64,000 nucleotides of DNA, from positions 45,954 to 109,953 of the forward strand of contig JAPTJF010000187.1 of NCBI GenBank assembly GCA_029339195.1, given 5' to 3'. The notes below the pieces were generated by a model. The model saw only the letters and a program-made list of their open reading frames with translations. It was not told the origin of the DNA and made no database searches. The DNA is from Micractinium sp. NFX-FRZ. Lineage: Eukaryota; Chlorophyta; Trebouxiophyceae; Chlorellales; Chlorellaceae. Of this stretch, positions 23,187 through 34,768 are shown one piece after another. Each line of letters starts with the position of its first letter. The stretch's first letter is position 1. Both the position numbers and the translations under genes were made by a program.

Positions 23187-23576
23187 GAAGAATGGAAGCC
23201 GGTAAACGCTGTTGCAGTGCCCATCAAGAGAGTGTGCAGAGCGTGAAGGCGACGGCGGGACTCCTGGCGGCCAGGATGACGAGCTGCGGCCAAGTGGCAG
23301 GCACGAATTTTGCTGGACACCGCGCGGCGAGTGCCGCAATTTGCGCCGATTGTGCATCCGGTGCTTTGCTTGACGCCGCCACAAATAACGTCAAACAAGG
23401 TCCGCAACCCAAAGCTCCGTGCTCCGCCACCCAAGCCGGTGCACCCTGTCTCATCGCTGTCGCTGTGCAATCACGAGAGGGTGCAGCCAACGTAACGTTG
23501 ATCGCCAAGGCTTGCGAGAGCGGCTGAGCACTGGGCGTCGAGGTCTTGGTCACCACCGCCGCCACCGCCGCCGCCA
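23187..23576. promoter_or_regulatory. Bidirectional upstream region of bHLH and LCMT1
   Basis: A 390-bp gap between divergent starts. It ends with a CCGCCACCGCCGCCGCC run just before the LCMT1 ATG. No other motif recognised. Confidence 0.45.
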
Positions 23577-26500
23577 ATGGCGGCGCTCACGTTCCCTCAC
23601 CTAGGGAAGCCACTCACGCGCCGTGTGGGCGATGACGCCGTGCGCGACACCAACGACGACGCCCAGCTCAGCAAGCTGTGCGTGCCTGCCGCCGCTGCCC
23701 GCTGCAGCACCCACACCCCCTGCCGCCACGCGCCACCTAGCTGCACGCCTGCCACTGCTCCACCCTGCGCTTCCCGCCTCCGCCCTCCCCTTCTTCCCCT
23801 TCCCCACAGATCCTGCGTGCGCCACGGCTACTTCCAGGACTCGTTCGTCCACCACTTTGTGCGGCGCCCCACGCGGCGCTCGCCGCTCATCAACCGAGGT
23901 GCGGCCGCAGTGTGTTTTGGTCCAAGCAGAGTGAGAGGAGACAGCGGACGGCAGAGGATGAGGAATAGGAGGGTGGCCAAGTACAACTCATGCTGGCGTG
24001 ATTCTCATGGAAGCTGCTGCATAATTAGCAGCAGAGCAAGCAGCAGCAACCGCCAGGGGCCGTGCCAGCGCAGACAGCGCATACCTCCCCATGCCGCTGC
24101 CCAGCTCATCACTCCCCTGCCCCTCGTGCAGGCTACTACTCGCGCTACGCAGCGCTGCGCGGCCTGCTGCTGCAGTTCCTGGCTCTCGGCCTGGGTGGCG
24201 GCAACGGCGGCAGGGAGGGCAGCAGCGGGGGTGCTGCGCCTGCTGGGGGCGGAGCTGCGGCGGGGCAGCCAGGGGCACTGGCTCAGGAGGACGCGCCGGA
24301 GCTGCATGCTGGCAAACCTGCCGGGGAACAGCAGCAGGCAGCAGGCAGCCAGCAGCAGGAGCAGCACGGGCATCAGACACAGCAGCACGGGCATGAGCCA
24401 CAGCAGCAGGGGCAGCAACAGGGGCTGGCGCCTCCAGCAGCTGGGGAGGCGCTGCAGCAGGCCTCGGCCCCAGCGCAGCGGCGTCGCCCCCGCCAGGTGC
24501 TGGTGCTGGGTGCGGGATATGACACCACATACTTCCAGCTGGCGGCGGAGGGAGTGCGGGCAGACAAGTATGTGGAGATCGACTTCCCTCAGGTGTGTAG
24601 TAGGGGTGCGTGTGCTCGTCAGCATGTGCTGAGGGGGCCTCTTAGCTCAAGCTTGGGTTGATGGGGGCACACGCGGATCAGTGTTGGACAGCTGATGCTG
24701 AGTCTGGTGATGGGACAGGTGCTTGAGCAGGTGTGAAGCTTACGGGCAGACAAACGTGTTGGGCTGGATTCCCGAACACATACACACCTGGCTGCGTTCT
24801 CCCGCCCCGCCCACGCAGGTCACCCAAAAGAAGGCGGCAGCTATCCAGCAGCTGCCCGACCTGCTGGCTTGCCTGGGCGGGCCACACGCAGCCAGCAGCA
24901 TCAACGCAGGTGTGCTGGGGGCTGGGCTGGGCGTGAGCGTGCTTGGTTGTGTGTTGCATGGGGTGGACTCCTGTTTTGTGCCCTACCCCGCACCCCACCC
25001 CACTTTGGTTCACCCCGCTGGGCCTGGGGCTTATCTGGCTCACCGCGCACCACCCCTCTCTGCCCGCCTCGAGGAAACGCCATGGCACCCCTATGCCTCC
25101 CATTTTCACCTGCCGCTGCTGTCCACCTGCCTCCCCGCCAGAGGGCGGGGCACGGGTGCTGGCCGAGTGACACTGCCTGCTGCCGGCCGACCTGCGTGAT
25201 GCATACTGCTGTGCTGCCACCCGCCTGCCCGCCTGCAGAGAGTGGCCGTGTGTTCACCAACTCCTACTGCCTGCTGCCAGCTGACCTGCGGATTGTCAAT
25301 TGCCTTGCTTCTCTCCTGCCCCCACCCGCCGGCCCGCCTGCAGAGGAGGGCCGTGTGATCACCGGCTCCTACTGCCTGCTGCCAGCCGACCTGCGTGACC
25401 TGTCCCAGCTGGCGGCGGCACTGGAGGCGGCAGGGCTGGACTGCACAGCACCCACCTATGTGGTCTCCGAGTGCGTGCTGGTCTACCTGCAGCCGCAGCA
25501 CAGGTGGGGTGGGCCAGGGGCAGGCTGGAGCGGGTGGCAGGCAGGGTGGTGGGAGGATGAGGCGCTTGTCTTGGGCGTGATGGAGGCGGGCAGTTCGTGT
25601 GGGTGCTGCAGCCAGGGCTGCCAGCGCTGCGTCTCTCATCGCAGGCACGCTCCCGATGGCAGCCTCCCTGCCGGCACGCTCCGCTGCCCGGGTTCCCTCA
25701 CGCCTGAGCCAAGCTGCTGTTCTCCCAACCGGCACACTCCCCGCAGCCGTGACGTGGTGCGCTGGCTGGCGGAGCGCCTGGAGTGCGCAGCCATGGCGGT
25801 GTATGAGCAGGTGGGAGGGTCCTTGGTTTGTTTACCTCTTGTCGTGCTGTGCTGTGCAGTGCGGTGCGCCGTCCTGGGGTGCGCCCCGTGTACTCAGGTG
25901 GGGTGGGCTGCGTGCTGGCTTGCTTATCCACAGAGCTGCTCTGCACTGTGCTCCGTGCATCTTGCTTGCTTGTTTGTGTTTACAGTCCGTTTCTCCACAA
26001 TGAAACTTGCGATACAGATGAAACTTGCGCACGGAACTGGTCAGTCCTGCCCCTCTGTGCGTCCTATCCCACTCCCTGTTCTCCCCGCGTTGCGGCAATG
26101 TTTACCTCCCCCACTGCTTCCCTTGCACCTGGCACGCAGATCCAACCGCACGATGCGTTTGGGCAGCAGATGCTCCTGAACCTCGAAAGCCGCGGCTGCG
26201 CGCTGCTGGGCATTGAAGGTGGGGCAGCCTGCTGCAGGGCAGGCCCGGGTGGCCCCCGGGGGCCAGGGGGCGGCAGCAGCAGGAGGGAGCATGCCTGTGG
26301 GGGCTTCTTCACAAATGGACAGGCATGCCTCTGCCGTTGCTGTTGCCGGGGATGGCTGCCAGCTGGCGCGACACCGGGGCCCGCACACCTGAACTGGGCT
26401 GGGGGCAGTTACAGCGTGCATCAATCGATACCACGGCTTGCTGAACCCTCCCACCCCTCCACTCACTTGCAGCCACCCCCACGCTGGAGGCCCAGCAGCG

Positions 26501-27403
26501 GCGGTTCACCGACTGCGGGTGGCACCGTGCGGAGGCGCACACAATGGACCATGTGTACAGGTGGGGCCGAGGGGCGCGGGGGTCGGGGAGGGGGCAGGGC
26601 TCAACCGTGGGTGGGGGATCACTCGACTCCCTTTCTCTATCTGCGCATGTGCCCGCTGCATTGACCCCTCTACCCAGTTGCGACACACTCCTGTTGATCC
26701 GGACACCCCCACCCCCCTCGTTGTTACCCTGCATTTGCTGCCACTGTATCGGCCCCGCCAATCGGTGCCCGTGCACCCTCCTCACAAACCTCCCTCGCAC
26801 CCTGGCCCCCTCCCCTCATCCCTCGCTCCCTGGCAGCCACTGCATCGACCCCGCCGACCGTCGCCGCACCGAGCGGCTGGAGCTGTTTGACGAATTCGAG
26901 GAGTGGCACCTCATCCAGGTGGGCAGCCTGCGGTGCCATTGAGCTTACATTAGTTTGTGGTGTCAGTGTCTGGGGGGAGTTAGGCTGGAGCTGTTTGACG
27001 AGTCCCCAGGGGTCACCTGGCACGGCAGCACCTGGTAACTGGTGTGAAGCCTGCCAGCCCCTCTGAGATCGGGCTAGTTTGGATGTCAGTGGGCTGAGGG
27101 TTTCAGGCCTGTGCCGTTTGGCAAGCTCGGGGAGTGGCACCTCTTCCAGAAGGTGGGAGTTCACTGGGCTGCCCGCCTGCCGCGCCATGCGCACTCAATC
27201 CCGCCTCCCCCTCCCTGCGCCCTGCTCGCCACCCGCTGCAGCAACACTACTGCATCGCTGTGGGAGTGAAGGACAGCTCCGGCCTGCTCAGCGGCTTTGG
27301 CCTGCCGCACTACGCAGCGCAGCAGGCGGCGGTGCAGCGGCCGCCCTTTCGCGCTGGCGCAGCGCGGCAGCCGCCCCCACCGCCGCCGCGGTTTGTGAAC
27401 TGA
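23577..27403 (+). CDS. LCMT1: Leucine carboxyl methyltransferase 1 (PP2A methyltransferase)
   Basis: CDS join(23577..23677,23810..23898,24132..24592,24819..24909,25344..25503,25747..25810,26140..26218,26473..26560,26837..26918,27242..27403), 10 exons, 458 residues (human 334). It transfers a methyl group from S-adenosylmethionine to the C-terminal leucine of the PP2A catalytic subunit, controlling holoenzyme assembly. Seen: DDAVRDTNDDAQLSK, SPLINRGYYSRYAA, the SAM-binding VLVLGAGYDTTYFQL (about 186-200), DKYVEIDFPQ, ITGSYCLLPADLRD, SECVLVYL, DAFGQQMLLNLESRGC, and CGWHRAEAHTMDHVY, all in family order. An extra Gly/Ala/Gln/His-rich insert of roughly 100 residues between LALGLG and RPRQVL explains the greater length; it adds no splice-phase problem. 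The C-terminus has a Pro run. Several introns contain copies of exon edges, and intron 6 carries a foldback-element arm. The stop lies only 148 bp from the stop of the convergent next gene. Confidence 0.95.
25139..25400. repeat. Three tandem copies of an LCMT1 exon start
   Basis: The acceptor plus start of exon 25344-25503 (GCAGAGGAGGGCCGTGTGAT ... TACTGCCTGCTGCCAGCCGA) occurs twice upstream, at about 25238-25290 and 25139-25200. The middle copy keeps the CTGCAG acceptor and an open frame through the start of the exon. Confidence 0.9.
25961..26017. mobile_element. Solo arm of the small foldback element
   Basis: CTTGCTTGCTTGTTTGTGTT followed by ACAGTCCGTTTCTCC and ending CTTGCGATACAGA matches, with a few changes, the right arm of the element at 63637-63793. 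No left arm is present nearby. It lies inside LCMT1 intron 6. Confidence 0.85.
26874..27160. repeat. Split copies of an LCMT1 exon in the following intron
   Basis: GGCTGGAGCTGTTTGACGA (exon 26837-26918) recurs at about 26983, and GAGTGGCACCTC-TCCAG recurs at about 27131. Two parts of the exon are therefore present again downstream. Confidence 0.85.
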
Positions 27404-27551
27404 TGCCCGGCGACCAGCGAGCTTGGGCCAGGCTGGCGCAGCTGTGCCCTCTACAATGCAGCTGTTAGCACGCCCACACTTTATTTGTGCGCCTTCATCA
27501 GTTCTCACATCATGACAATGACTGACCCGTGGACAGAAGATGAGCAGGCAT

Positions 27552-29624
27552 TCAGAAGACGTGGTTGCTCGGTGTGCAGACAGGGCTGTGCAGCAGCTTG
27601 CAGTAGATGCTGGCGGGGTTTGAGAGCAGCTGCCGGGCCACGCACATCAGCGCGCGTGCCAGCGCCTCCACCTGCGCTGCATCGCCATCTGTAATGGCTT
27701 TGGTGCGCAGCTGCTCGAAAAACTCTGGCTCCGAAAAATCGGAGTGCTGAGAGCAGTACAGCTGGAGGTTCGACTTGAGCATTGCTAGGTGGGCATCCGG
27801 AGCAGAGGGGTCGGGCTGGGCGCAGATGGTGAGGGGCAGGACAGATGGGTCGCGCCGGTAGTAGTACAGCCAGAAGGATGGGTCAATGTGGTCCGGATTG
27901 GGGAAGTAGGTGGTGTGGTAGACGCCGCCGTCGCGCAGAAACTTGACCAGGGCAAGGTCCCAGAAGCGGTGTGCAACCACAGCGGGGTCGCATGCAGAGA
28001 AGAAGTGCGCAAGCGTGCACAGGCGCACCGAGAGGCACCAGTGCTCTCCAAAGGAGACCTGCGGCTGCGCATCCATGGACGCATGCCCGGGACGGATAAG
28101 GTTGCGCACAGCGGCTTGGCCGGCGCCCACCAGCTTTGACACGCACCAAGGGGTGATCGCATCGTGGGCCTCTGCAGCGTCCACATACACGGTGCCACAC
28201 ACGGAGAGCACAGGGTCAGGGCTGTGCAGGCTGAAGCGGATGGGCTGGTAGAAGGCGGCCGTACGCAGCTCATGCCAGAGGTCGTCATCATCCGTAAACA
28301 GCAGCCAGGTGCGCCCGCCGTCCAGCTGGCGCTGCAGCAGCCCCGTCAGCCGCTCGTAATGCTGCCCCTGGGTCAGAGGGGAGTCGCTGAGCAGCAGGTG
28401 CAGGTCGTGGTAGCGGGCCCCCAGGCCTGCCAGCAGCTGCTGCGCCTCTGCCCGGCTGAAGCTGCTGCCGAAGCTGATGCTGACGTGGAGGGGCACGGTG
28501 TGCCACTGCATGCCCCAGGAGGCCACCATCTGCTCAAAGCGCCCCCAGCGCGCCGCGTTCTCGATGTGCGAGGCGCACAGCGCCACCAGCACGGGAGCAT
28601 CCTGGGGGGCCGCAGCTGCAGGTGGGAAGCGGTGGGAGGGACCGTGGGTACGTGAGTAAGCATAGCAATCAATTTAGTACAGGGTTCATTTACAACAAAC
28701 ACATACAGCAGCCTTCAGTTATGTTGAGCAAGAACGAGTGGACAAGAACGTGTTGCCTCCTGGGGTGGGGTGCAGGAGGGAGCAGGGGAGCCGTGGGGTG
28801 GTAGAGGTCGGCAACAGCATTTGGCTGGCAGGCGCACACACGCCGCACCTCTGAGCTTGGCCAGCTGCGCTGCGATCTGAGAGGAGGCGGGATCCAGGTG
28901 TGCCGCCGCCTTGCAAGCTGCCAGCGCGGCAAACGCCATGGAGAGGTCGGGGTTACTCAGCGCCTCAGCCTTGCGGAACCACGCCTTGGCGTTCCTGCAC
29001 GTCACGCGAGCGAGGGAGCTTGTTTGATATCGGTCAAAGGCCCAAAGAGCGGGCCTTGGCCAAAGAGCGGGCTTTTGGCCATTGTGTGTACTGCACGAGG
29101 AGGCAGCACGCGCTGCTAAAGACAGCACAGCCTGTGCTGCTGCCCGCGTTGGTGCCTGTGTCGCTGCGCCCACCGGGCAGGGGGCAGGCTCACTTTGGCA
29201 TGTAGAACAGCGCCCAGGTCAACTCCTTCAGGGCTGCCCACGGGTCATTTCGCTTGAGGTGCACCTGGGCCCTGCAGCAGGAAGGACGATTCAGAGGGTG
29301 GAGGCACAAGGGCAGCTGTGCAGGACCTGCGCAGTGCTCAGCGGCACATCAGCACAGCGCCACTGGCGGCAGGGTTCTGGGCGCTGGCGGTGCAGCACTC
29401 TGCCACGCGCGAGTTCGAGAGTTCATGCATCACCTGTTGTTGTGCAGAGCGCCCAATCCGTCCTCAAACAGAGCCGCCAGCGGCTTAGGCAGGTGGGCCT
29501 GATGCTGCTGCCGCGCAGCCCCAAGGGCTAAGGCGTAGGCTGCCAAAGCCTCATCCAGCTTGCCCTCGCGATAGGCAGCATTGCCTCGCTCCTTGAGGGC
29601 CTGAAACTGCCGATAGACGTCCAT
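27552..29624 (-). CDS. TPR domain fused to a putative glycosyltransferase-like domain
   Basis: CDS complement(join(27552..28615,28849..28994,29194..29271,29434..29624)), 492 residues, phases consistent. Residues about 1-135 form TPR helices: FQALKERGNAAYREGKLDEA, LAAYALALGAA, RNDPWAALKELTWAL, NAKAWFRKAEAL. The large last exon holds an alpha/beta domain starting PVLVALCASHIENAARWGRF, with GGRTWLLFTDDDDLWHELR (acidic run at 247-250) resembling the DxD metal site of GT-A glycosyltransferases, then FYQPIRFS and a Tyr/Trp-rich segment. The glycosyltransferase call is inference from this motif and fold order; substrate is unknown. No signal peptide is visible at the chosen start (ATG at 29624). The frame is open upstream to a possible acceptor near 29663, so an additional 5' exon is possible. 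Intron 28995-29193 holds a 25-bp direct/inverted repeat. Confidence 0.72.
29029..29085. repeat. Short direct and inverted repeat in an intron
   Basis: GGCCCAAAGAGCGGGCCTTG is followed by GGCCAAAGAGCGGGCTTTTG. The unit also pairs partly with itself (GGGCTTTTGGCC against GGCCAAAG), so the RNA could fold. Confidence 0.7.
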
Positions 29625-30842
29625 TTCGAACAGCACCCCGGCGCGATCAAAGAGGACGATAGCTGTAATGAAACGCCAACAGAAAGAGAGACCCACAGGG
29701 GAGAAGTGGCACTCCCTTGTGAATTGCCAGGCCAGCTGGTCACAGGGCGCCAGCGTGGCACCGCCGGCGCAAGCGCCGCGGGCGGCGGCATTCGCAGGAG
29801 GGCCTGCACCACATGGCAGGCATACCATCGTGGCATTTGCTGAATGCTTGGGTTGTGCACAACACAAGGGCACTGTATAGCCCATGCCATGCAACTAGCA
29901 CGGCTCGAGCTGGGCAGCTCCCCCGCTGGGTCACAGCTCCCGCTGGGTCAGCATGGGAGGAGGCTGCTGTTTGATGCCTGCAAGCCCTGCCCACCGCCAG
30001 TGCATGCTACCTCTGCCTGCCTGCCTGCACCTGCTTGCCTACCGACAGGGCCTCCGTATTGCTGCACAGTCCGCCGTGCAGCATACAGCGCGGCAGATGC
30101 TCACAGCTGAAGGCAGCCAAATCACCGGGGCAACAGCCCTGCATGAAAGAAAGCACTGCTGCACCATCAATGCGTGCACCAGGCTTGTCTCCTTTTTGCA
30201 GCACGTTCGCGCCCAGCACTGCTGGCCGTCATCGCAGCACAGCTTTGCGGGTGGTGGCCGTGCCATCCTTCATGGGGACGGGTCATGCATGTTGGGTGCC
30301 AGGCCCAATGAATATGACATGCTGGTTTGTAAAGAATTATAATCGTGGCTTCCCTTCACCGTCGACCATAAGTTACAGGACAGCACACTAGGCAAAGGCA
30401 CACCTTCGCTGCTGTCCTATGGTCCTAAGCGCCAGCACGGCGGCGGCGCCCGCCGCCATCTCACAGGCATCGTGCAGGTGTCACGGCGAACATAGTTGGT
30501 ATGATCTACGTGACCACACGTCCCTGCTCAGCACGATATGATCACTCAAGCCGCTTGAAACTATTTTTCGCTGGCCCGCGAAGCCTCTTTGCGCGCCACC
30601 CTTATGCCCGCGCTGGTGTTCACTCTTTTGAGCGTCGGCCACCAAACAGGTATTCCAGATGTGCCGAGGCAGTGCTTCTCAATCCCTCCATTCCGCCGCT
30701 GGCGCCAGCCGCCACCGACCCTGCTGCCGCCAGCCATGCCCCCGCCCTGCTTCACATCCCACCCTTGCTCTGCCTCTCCCTCCCACAGCGTGGAAGCTCC
30801 ATTTCCTCACAATTCGAAGAGGGTGCTTGAGCCCCAACTGAC
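29625..30842. promoter_or_regulatory. Divergent upstream region between two glycosylation-related genes
   Basis: A 1.2-kb gap between the starts of the TPR-fusion gene (-) and the GT61 gene (+). It may contain 5' UTR introns or a missed first exon for either gene. An AT-richer patch lies at 30300-30600. No definite motif identified. Confidence 0.4.
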
Positions 30843-33800
30843 ATGAAGTCTGCAAGATGGCTGCCGCGCAGCAGTGACGGTGTGTCGGCGCTTCTGCTGG
30901 GCCTGCTGCTTGCGGCCCTGGCCGTTTCCACCATACGTAGCGGCTGCGCTGTACACAAGTCACAAGCCGGCCTGGGAATCCCCCAAAGGATGCAGGCAAA
31001 GTCATGGGAGCAGCAGCAGCAGCAGCAGCAGCAGGGCGGCAGCCAGCTGCAGGAGCGTCAGTGCCAGCACCCACCCGACACCGCTGGCTCCCTGTGGGAC
31101 TCCCACTGCCAGCGCCTGCAACGCGTGTGCGTGGACCAGGGCCAGCTCATTTTATACGGTTCTGCCTACCAGCAGCAGGGCGACGTCCGGCCACAGCCGC
31201 TGCCAAAGTTGAAGGTGGCCAGCAGCCGGGTGTATGAGTTCCCCTGGCTCAGCGGAGCGGCTGGGGCGGCCACACGGTCAGGCACGGAGGCGGCAACAGA
31301 TGGCGGTGCGGGCCAGCACAGCGGCACAGAAGGAGCGGACCAGGCAGCAGGAGAGGGCGCGGAGGAGCGTGAAGAGCTGCAGCTGCGGCGGCGGCTGGCG
31401 TATCAGCAGCAGGTGGGGCGACACATGCGTGCCCCTCCGCCTGCCTTGCCACCTGCAAACGTACATTGTGTGCACTGTGTGCATATTGTGTCTAGACATT
31501 TGCATAGCACCGACCAGCAGCTGCAACTGCGCCTGCAGCTGCGCCCCTCCCCATCTCGTGCTGCACTGCGATGCCCTCCTTGGCCCCTCCTGCACACCTG
31601 CCTCCTGCCCTCTGTGCCATCGTATCTCTCCCAACCTTGTCCACCTTCTGCTTCCATCCCCTTGCTGCCTCGCCACCCTTTTCACCTCTAACCAAATCTA
31701 GCACACCCACCCATCCCTTCCCTCCACAGGACGACTACCACCGCCGCCTGGAGCCGCCACCGCTGCGCCCGGCCTCTGCGCAGGAGGCCACCCCCTACCT
31801 GCAGCACCCCACATTCTCAAACTGCACCATACCAGTGCTGCTGACCTTCACATGGATGGGCAACCTGTGGCACGTCATGGGTGAGCGGGCCATGGGGCGG
31901 GCAGGCGGGCTGGCGGGGGGCATGCAGCGCATAGGTGGGCGGCTGCGAGGGAGGCAGGCGGGCTGGCGGCGGGGCAGGCAGCGAATGGGTGGGCGGGTTG
32001 CCAGTTTGCGAGGGAAGCAGGCGGGCTTGTGGGGGCCACGCAGATAGGCGGGCGGGTGCGGGGGAGAGGCACGGCTCTTCCTAGCCCACCGACATGTGCC
32101 TGCCTGCTTTTCAACCTGGTCAGCCCCTCCCTGCCCACTTCTCCACCCTCCCGTTCATCGGGCGCAGACAGTGGCACGCCCTGGCACGGCGCACGCCGGC
32201 ACTTGCAGCCTGTCCTGGTGACCACGGCACGCCTTACATCACGGGCCGCCCCTCCACTTCCTTTCTCCCTGCCGCAGAGAACGCTGCGCAGTGGCATGCC
32301 CTGGCGCGGCGCACGCCCTGGCGGCAGCACGTGAAGCCAGTGGTTGCGACACCCGAAGGCTGGCGCCTGACCGACATCCAGGCCCAGCTGTTGCCGCCGC
32401 TCTTCCCAGGCCAACGGCTGCAAACGCTGGCAGACTTCAGCAGGAGGCTGCCTGAGGGCTGCACTCACAGGGCGGGCGCTGCAGATGGGCCGTCCTGCAG
32501 CCAGGTGGGCAGCGTGGGCGGCTGTTGTAACGACGGGGTTGGGTGCTGGCTCTGTGGTGCTTGTAGCTGTCATGGCAGGGGACTGAGTGGGTGCTGCCCT
32601 CGGCTTGCTGCCGCTCCTGCCCTTGCAGGGAGGCAGCCTGGGGAAGCATGCACAGCAGCAGCCTCAGCAGCCGCAGCCGCCCCTGAGCTACGAGGGGCCA
32701 GAGCAGCGCTGCTTTCAGACCCTCTTCTTCTGTGGAGCCGACCTGCCCAGCCGGCACAGCAGGGTGCAGCCCGGTGCCTCGCCAGCTGAGGAGGCAGCAA
32801 TACTGAGAAAGGCAGTACCTAAAGAGCTCTACAGCTACGGCCAGGCGGTGGCGGCCTACTGGCGAGAGCGACGGCGCTGGCAGCAGGCGCAGGCCGAGGG
32901 CGGCAGTGATGCCGTCGCCGGAGCGGCAGCCGCCGCAAAGGCAGGGGCAGCAGGGCTGGATAGCTCAGCCGGTCTTGACAGCAGCCATAGTGGCAGCGGT
33001 GGGAGAGAAGGCAACAGCAGTACTGGCAGGAAGCTGCGGGTTCTGTTTTTGAAGCGGGACTCGGGCGGGAGGCAGCTGCTAAATGCAGAGGAGCTGCTGG
33101 GCAGCTGCAACGCCTGGCGGTACCGCCCACCAGGTGGCGCCGCTGTGAGCGCCGAGTGCTGGCAGGTGGGGGGAAGGCGCCGCCCTGCTAGCTGGTGTTT
33201 AGAACGGCACCTGGTTCCACCCACTTCATGTTTGTGTGTGTGCTTGCAGTGCAGCCGCGAGTGGCCGCTGTGCTTGCTTGTGTGCTCCCCTCCAGGAGCT
33301 GCCAGCCCTCCTGACCTCTTTTGCTTGCTGTGCGCAGGTCCGGACGCCCAATGTGTCGGCAGCCGCTGCTGCGCTGGAGCGGGCAGATGTCCTGATTGGC
33401 ATCCACGGTGTGTGTGAAGTGTGGTCGCCTGCATGCCTGCCACCGCCCTTGGGCGGGGCGGTTCTGGCGTCTGTGCCGTGCCTGCTGTCCCCATCTGTCG
33501 CCACCTGACAGGTCTCGACAATGCGGTTTGTCAGCACTGTGTCGGCCTTTACCCGAGCCGGGACCCGCCATTCTCATTTGCATTCATCGTTCTAACCGCC
33601 GCCTCACCCTGCCCTCCTGTCCCACACCCCTCATGATCCCCTCTGTTCCTCAACTTCCCCAATTTCTTCCTCCCATGCCTCCATTCAGGCGCCAACTTGG
33701 CCAACGCGTGGATGCTGCGCCCCGGCAGCAGCGTCATTGAGCTGATGCCTTGCGAGTGGGCCAACGACCCTACGTCTCTCATGCTGGGACTGGCAGATGC

Positions 33801-34289
33801 TGCGGTGAGACGGCGGCAGACAACGAGGACTGGACGGGCGGGCGGGACAAAACTCTCTACGTCGTGGGTGCTGGCACCATGCTATGGGAACATCTGTGTG
33901 CCTCTGCTTGCCTCACCCTCTCTACCACCACCATATGTTCTCCCTTGCAGGACGCCACCTCCCGCCTGCTGTGGTGGGTGGGTGTGGTCTGCGACCCTGC
34001 CATCTCCGCCCCTGGCCCGGCTGAGGCAGCCGGCACAGCAGGCACGTCGGCGGTGCGCTTCTGGCCGCGGGACCGGCACGTGCGGCTGCCCTGGGTGGCC
34101 CTGGCGGCTATGCTAGATGAGGTGGTGGCAGCAGGCGGGCACCGGGAGCGGTTCTTGCGCGAGGTTCGCAGCAAGCGACGGCACCGGTTCAACTTAGGTG
34201 CTGCCGGGGTGCTGAGCCGTGGGCCGCCCTGCCCTGGCATCAGCAGAGGCACAAGTGCAACGTTGCTGGAGGGAAGGAAGCAGATGTAA
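30843..34289 (+). CDS. GT61-family glycosyltransferase, type II membrane protein
   Basis: CDS join(30843..31412,31730..31880,32278..32504,32629..33165,33338..33407,33689..33804,33951..34289), 669 residues, phases consistent. Seen: short cytosolic N-terminus, one membrane anchor (about 14-31, VSALLLGLLLAALAVSTI), a Gln-rich stem, then a lumenal catalytic region. Diagnostic GT61 (DUF563) features are RVLFLKRDSGGRQLLN, ADVLIGIHGANLANAWML (about 512-529) and RPGSSVIELMP, matching the family pattern HGAxLxN followed by PGxxVxEI. Known members are Golgi or ER enzymes such as beta-1,2-xylosyltransferase and EOGT. Substrate here is unknown. Low-complexity inserts (Gly/Ser/Ala about 420-455) lengthen the protein. 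The last exon may contain one more intron after FNL, so the final roughly 30 residues are uncertain. Confidence 0.85.
31890..32060. repeat. GC-rich minisatellite in a GT61 intron
   Basis: Three to four units of about 42-58 bp built on GGGTGGGCGG ... GGCAGGCGGGCTGGCGG, degenerate between copies. Confidence 0.75.
32164..32330. repeat. Decoy copy of a GT61 exon start
   Basis: Exon 32278-32504 begins GCAGAGAACGCTGCGCAGTG GCATGCCCTGGCGCGGCGC; a copy GCGCAGACAGTGGCACGCCC TGGCACGGCGCACGCC lies at about 32163-32195, roughly 115 bp upstream, in another frame. Confidence 0.82.
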
Positions 34290-34577
34290 ACTGTAGAGGG
34301 ACCACACACTCATGATAAGGGCAGCTGTGTGGGTGCGCTGCCGCGAGCTAGCCGCAGCGGGCGCAGCGGGCTTGCCAGAGGGGCGTTTTGAGGTGTTGAG
34401 GGCCAGGTTCTTGCCCTAAATGATCTGCCCACCATCTTCAGGTACCATTGTTGCCAACCTAAACGGCACGCGCTGGGCAAACTGCAGCAGTGCTCAGTGC
34501 AGTGGTTGACCCTTACCGCAGCTGCCTGACCCGTGCCTCTGGCCCAAAAGGAGTTGTGTGCCTGCCCAATATGTGAT

Positions 34578-34582
34578 TTACA
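34578..34582 (-). terminator. Candidate TGTAA poly(A) signal for paralogue C
   Basis: TGTAA on the minus strand, 187 nt after the stop at 34769. Confidence 0.35.
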
Positions 34583-34708
34583 GTGCCGGTAAGCATGCTC
34601 TGAGCTAGTCTCCCTTGCCTTGCAGGTGCCGCGCATGTCAGCCTACCCCACATATATAGATTGTTTGTCCTGTCTAATACAGCCAAGTTAGTCCTGCTCT
34701 ACCCTCTA

Positions 34709-34713
34709 TGTAA
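34709..34713 (+). terminator. Candidate TGTAA poly(A) signal for the GT61 gene
   Basis: TGTAA on the plus strand, 420 nt after the stop. Another TGTAA overlaps the stop codon itself (34285-34289). Confidence 0.3.
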
Positions 34714-34768
34714 TCTGCGCACAAAAAGCACTGCCCCCGCTCCACCGGCTGCAGTGCGCTCAGCTGAC

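Larger units (their letters stand above)
34290..34768. other. Convergent intergenic region
   Basis: A 479-bp region between the stops of the GT61 gene (+) and tandem paralogue C (-), with candidate poly(A) signals on both strands. It is more AT-rich than surrounding coding DNA. No gene seen. Confidence 0.5.

Noticed and set aside
23224..23577. A 117-codon minus-strand upstream exon of the bHLH gene
   Set aside because: No donor joins it in phase to the recognised exon, and it occupies the shared promoter; left as noncoding.
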